Below, piece by piece: positions 4,079 to 6,025 of a DNA stretch of 6,025 nt (position 1 is the first letter of the stretch; each line of letters opens with the position of its first letter). Position numbers and translations under genes: made by a program. Below the pieces are notes generated by a model that searched no databases, had not been told where the DNA came from, and saw nothing but the letters and a program-made list of their open reading frames with translations. The stretch is from JBGOUV01 sp041477815 (GTDB taxonomy: Bacteria; Acidobacteriota; Terriglobia; Bryobacterales; JACQDG01): contig JBGOUV010000407.1 in the NCBI GenBank assembly GCA_041477815.1, positions 1 through 6,025 on the forward strand, written 5' to 3'.

Positions 4079-5859
4079 CTTGCGGCCTGCTCTTGCTCGC
4101 CACGCCGGCGCTGCTGGCTCAGCCGTTTGTTTCCGCCGGGGGGATTGTTAACGCGGCGGCCTATCAGGCTCCGTCCTCACCGGGCGGAGCTATAGCTCAA
4201 GGTTCTGTTTTCACCATTTTCGGGGCCAACCTGGGCCCGCCGTTCCCCGGCAACGTGGCCTCCCGTTTCCCTGTGGATACGACCTTGGCAGGCGTGTCGG
4301 TCCGGCTGGTGCATCAGTTGGGCCAGACGTTCGCCGCCATCCCGCTGTTCGTCAGCGCCACCCAGATCAACGCCATCTTGCCCTCCGCGACGCCCGTGGG
4401 ACTGGTTACGGTGTCGGTGACGTTCAATGGCCGCACCAGCAACCTGGAGGCGTTCAAGGTCGTAAAGTCCAGCTTCGGCGTCTTCACGCGAAACAGTGGA
4501 GGGACGGGTCCGGCGATTGCCCAGAACTTCGTCACGCCTGCGAGCCTCCCCCTCAACGCGCCCGCCGCGCCGGCCATGCCGGGCCAAACCGTAATCCTCT
4601 GGGGGACCGGCCTGGGACCGGTCCCGGGCTCGGACGCCGACCCGCCTAACCCGGCCAACCGCAGCGATCCCCTCGAGATCACGCTCGCCGGACGCCCGGT
4701 CCAGGCCGACTACCAGGGCCGCAGCGGCTGCTGCGCGGGCGTCGACCAGATCAACCTGCGCATTCCGGCCGACGCCCCCACCGGCTGCGCCGTCCCGCTG
4801 CTGGTCAGGCTGCAAGGCGGGGTCTTCGCCAACTTCGCGACTATCTCGATCAGCTCTGATGGCGGCCCCTGCTCCGACGCTTTCAATCTTCCCGGCCGCG
4901 CCGGCCGCTGGGGCGACGTGAATCTGTTCACGGACTCCGCTACCGCCCTATTTGCCGAGTCCGAGCCGCCGGCTCGATTTCCGCCGGCCGGCTCCTGCAC
5001 TTCGACCTTCAGCCCGACCGGCCGCATCCTGAGCGCCGGCCCGGTCCTGAACCTGAATGGCAGCATTTCCCTTCCCGGCGATCCGCCAGGCAATCATATT
5101 CGACGCAACCTGTCGCTCGGTCCTGGGAACTTCTCGATCGAAGCCCCGGGCGGCCCCGACATCGGGGCGTTCCGCGCTTCCCTGACCGTCGCGCCGGGTT
5201 TCACCTGGACCACCCTGACCGGCTCCCGTGCCGCCGGTCTCACGGCTTCCTGGACCGGCCCGGCCGACTACGTGACCCTCTCCTCCCCCAGGTTCGTTTG
5301 TACCGCGGTGGCTTCTTCGGGATCTTTCACCATCCCGCCGGCGGTCCTGGCCAGCCTGCCCGCCCAGGCGCCCCTGGAGGTGGACGGCATTACCCAGACC
5401 ACTTTCACCGCCCCCGGACTCGATGCCGGCCTGCTCCGCTACCACGCCGCGACCATTCGTAACGTCAGCCTGGGCGAACCGCTCCTGGCCGCCACTCCGG
5501 TCCGCCTCCCCGACGGTCGCTCCATTCTGGCGGAGCTGGCTCTCACCGGCCTGGAACAGGAGCGAGGCCTGATGCAGCGCACCGAGCTGGCGGCCGATCG
5601 CGGGATGCTGTTCCCGTTCGACCGTCCCCAACTGCTGACCTTCTGGATGTTCGGCACCTTGATTCCGCTCGATATCCTCTGGATGGACTCGGGCCGCCGG
5701 ATCGTCTTCCTTTCCGCCAACACGCCGCCCTGCCGCAGCCCGGACCCCTCCACGTGCCCGGTCTACGGGCCTCGCGACCCGACGCAATTCGTCCTGGAGC
5801 TCGGAGCCGGACAGGCCGCCCGGCTGGGTCTACGGTTGGGGGACCGCCTGGATTGGTGA
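4069..5859 (+). CDS. Exported Solibacter-type domain/DUF192 fusion protein
   Basis: A 596-residue protein. Residues 1-17 form a compact signal peptide (MRLTCGLLLLATPALLA, then QPF), so export from the cytoplasm is expected. Residues ~22-262 match the Solibacter-type repeat domain (TIGR03437-like): VNAAAYQ at 27-33, GSVFTIFGANLG at 45-56, PLFVSATQINAILP at 92-105, PGQTVILWGTGLGPV at 171-185, and DQINLRIPADAPTG at 226-239. Residues ~263-470 are not recognised; they are rich in Gly, Pro, Ser and Thr and contain the segment GSFTIPPAVLASLP (418-431). Residues ~476-596 are a DUF192 domain: ERGLMQRTEL at 498-507, GMLFPFDRP at 512-520, FWMFGTLIPLDILWMD at 525-540, YGPRDPTQFVLELGAG at 566-581 and LRLGDRL at 588-594. 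The family's usual FWMKNT is FWMFGT here. C555 and C563 could form a disulfide outside the cell. The TTG at 4069 is preferred because an in-frame stop lies 12 nt earlier and it yields an ideal signal peptide. Molecular function is unknown; Solibacter-type domains are probably adhesive or structural modules. Confidence 0.88.
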   Translation: MRLTCGLLLLATPALLAQPFVSAGGIVNAAAYQAPSSPGGAIAQGSVFTIFGANLGPPFPGNVASRFPVDTTLAGVSVRLVHQLGQTFAAIPLFVSATQINAILPSATPVGLVTVSVTFNGRTSNLEAFKVVKSSFGVFTRNSGGTGPAIAQNFVTPASLPLNAPAAPAMPGQTVILWGTGLGPVPGSDADPPNPANRSDPLEITLAGRPVQADYQGRSGCCAGVDQINLRIPADAPTGCAVPLLVRLQGGVFANFATISISSDGGPCSDAFNLPGRAGRWGDVNLFTDSATALFAESEPPARFPPAGSCTSTFSPTGRILSAGPVLNLNGSISLPGDPPGNHIRRNLSLGPGNFSIEAPGGPDIGAFRASLTVAPGFTWTTLTGSRAAGLTASWTGPADYVTLSSPRFVCTAVASSGSFTIPPAVLASLPAQAPLEVDGITQTTFTAPGLDAGLLRYHAATIRNVSLGEPLLAATPVRLPDGRSILAELALTGLEQERGLMQRTELAADRGMLFPFDRPQLLTFWMFGTLIPLDILWMDSGRRIVFLSANTPPCRSPDPSTCPVYGPRDPTQFVLELGAGQAARLGLRLGDRLDW

Positions 5860-6025
5860 CCAGTCGGGGTGGCGCTTGCGGAAGTCTTCCATCTCCGCGG
5901 CGGCGGCCTGCGGATCCTGGCGGCGCCGGTAGATCTCGGCCAGCAGAAGCTGGGGATGAGAGAAATGTCCCGGATCGAGCTCCTTGGCCGTCTTCAGATA
6001 CTTCAGGGCCCGGTCCAGGTCTCCC
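5830..6025 (-). CDS. C-terminal end of a TPR-like protein (5' part beyond window)
   Basis: Reading leftward from the right edge gives 64 residues and a TAG stop (5832-5830). The segment begins GDLDRALKYLKTAKELDPGH, which fits the second half of a tetratricopeptide repeat ending in the typical LDP turn. PQLLLAEIYRRRQDPQAAAAEMEDFRKRHPD follows as another helical pair of TPR type. The tail ends VPQP. TPR proteins scaffold protein-protein contacts, and nothing more specific can be said from this fragment. It is transcribed toward the DUF192 fusion gene, and the last 30 bases of the two coding regions overlap on opposite strands. This gene would not be reported by a scan that requires a start inside the window. 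Confidence 0.8.
   Translation of the reverse strand, partial: GDLDRALKYLKTAKELDPGHFSHPQLLLAEIYRRRQDPQAAAAEMEDFRKRHPDWSPIQAVPQP

Noticed and set aside
3756..4151. 131-codon plus-strand frame across the His-rich gene
   Set aside because: It has no good ribosome binding site and its translation lacks domain-like character; it overlaps two better-supported genes in another frame.
4948..5787. 279-codon minus-strand frame inside the DUF192 fusion gene
   Set aside because: Arg/Gly/Ala-rich antisense shadow; the plus strand encodes recognisable conserved domains over the same bases.

Overview
The window looks like a G+C-rich chromosome segment from an Acidobacteriota bacterium of the Solibacter/Bryobacter group. 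The main clue is the secreted protein at 4069-5859, whose first ~260 residues match the Solibacter-type repeat domain (TIGR03437-like) that is greatly expanded in that lineage. The assignment is made from memory of family motifs, without a database search.

Layout, left to right. (1) 1-1645, minus strand: the first 548 residues of a restriction-modification protein that joins a PD-(D/E)xK nuclease domain (HsdR N-terminal type) directly to an HsdM-type N6-adenine methyltransferase. It runs off the left edge, and a specificity subunit would be expected beyond that edge. (2) 1646-1878: a non-coding gap holding the presumed promoter of that gene and a clear intrinsic terminator (1834-1868) for the next transcription unit. 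(3) 1879-3665, minus strand: a two-gene NAD salvage operon, pncB then pncA, overlapping by ATGA. PncA would deamidate nicotinamide to nicotinate and PncB would convert nicotinate to nicotinate mononucleotide. (4) 3666-3840: a compact divergent control region. It has an extended -10 box almost touching the pncB start, a sigma70-like promoter facing right, a 9-bp direct repeat spaced 20 bp that brackets the rightward -10, and a small leader hairpin. (5) 3841-4056, plus strand: a 71-residue histidine-rich protein of unknown function with a hydrophobic N-terminus and a duplicated 11-residue His unit. (6) 4069-5859, plus strand: a 596-residue exported protein fusing a Solibacter-type domain, a middle region I do not recognise, and a C-terminal DUF192 domain. 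It starts at TTG only 12 nt after the His-rich gene, in the same frame, and an 8-bp-stem hairpin contains both the stop and the start. (7) 5830-6025, minus strand: the C-terminus of a TPR-like protein that converges on and overlaps the DUF192 gene by 30 bp.

The strongest candidate for something undescribed is the pair in (5) and (6): a His-rich mini-protein apparently co-transcribed and perhaps translationally coupled with an exported Solibacter-domain/DUF192 fusion. The nuclease-methyltransferase fusion is the second item of interest. The NAD salvage operon is ordinary in content, though PncA is somewhat divergent.
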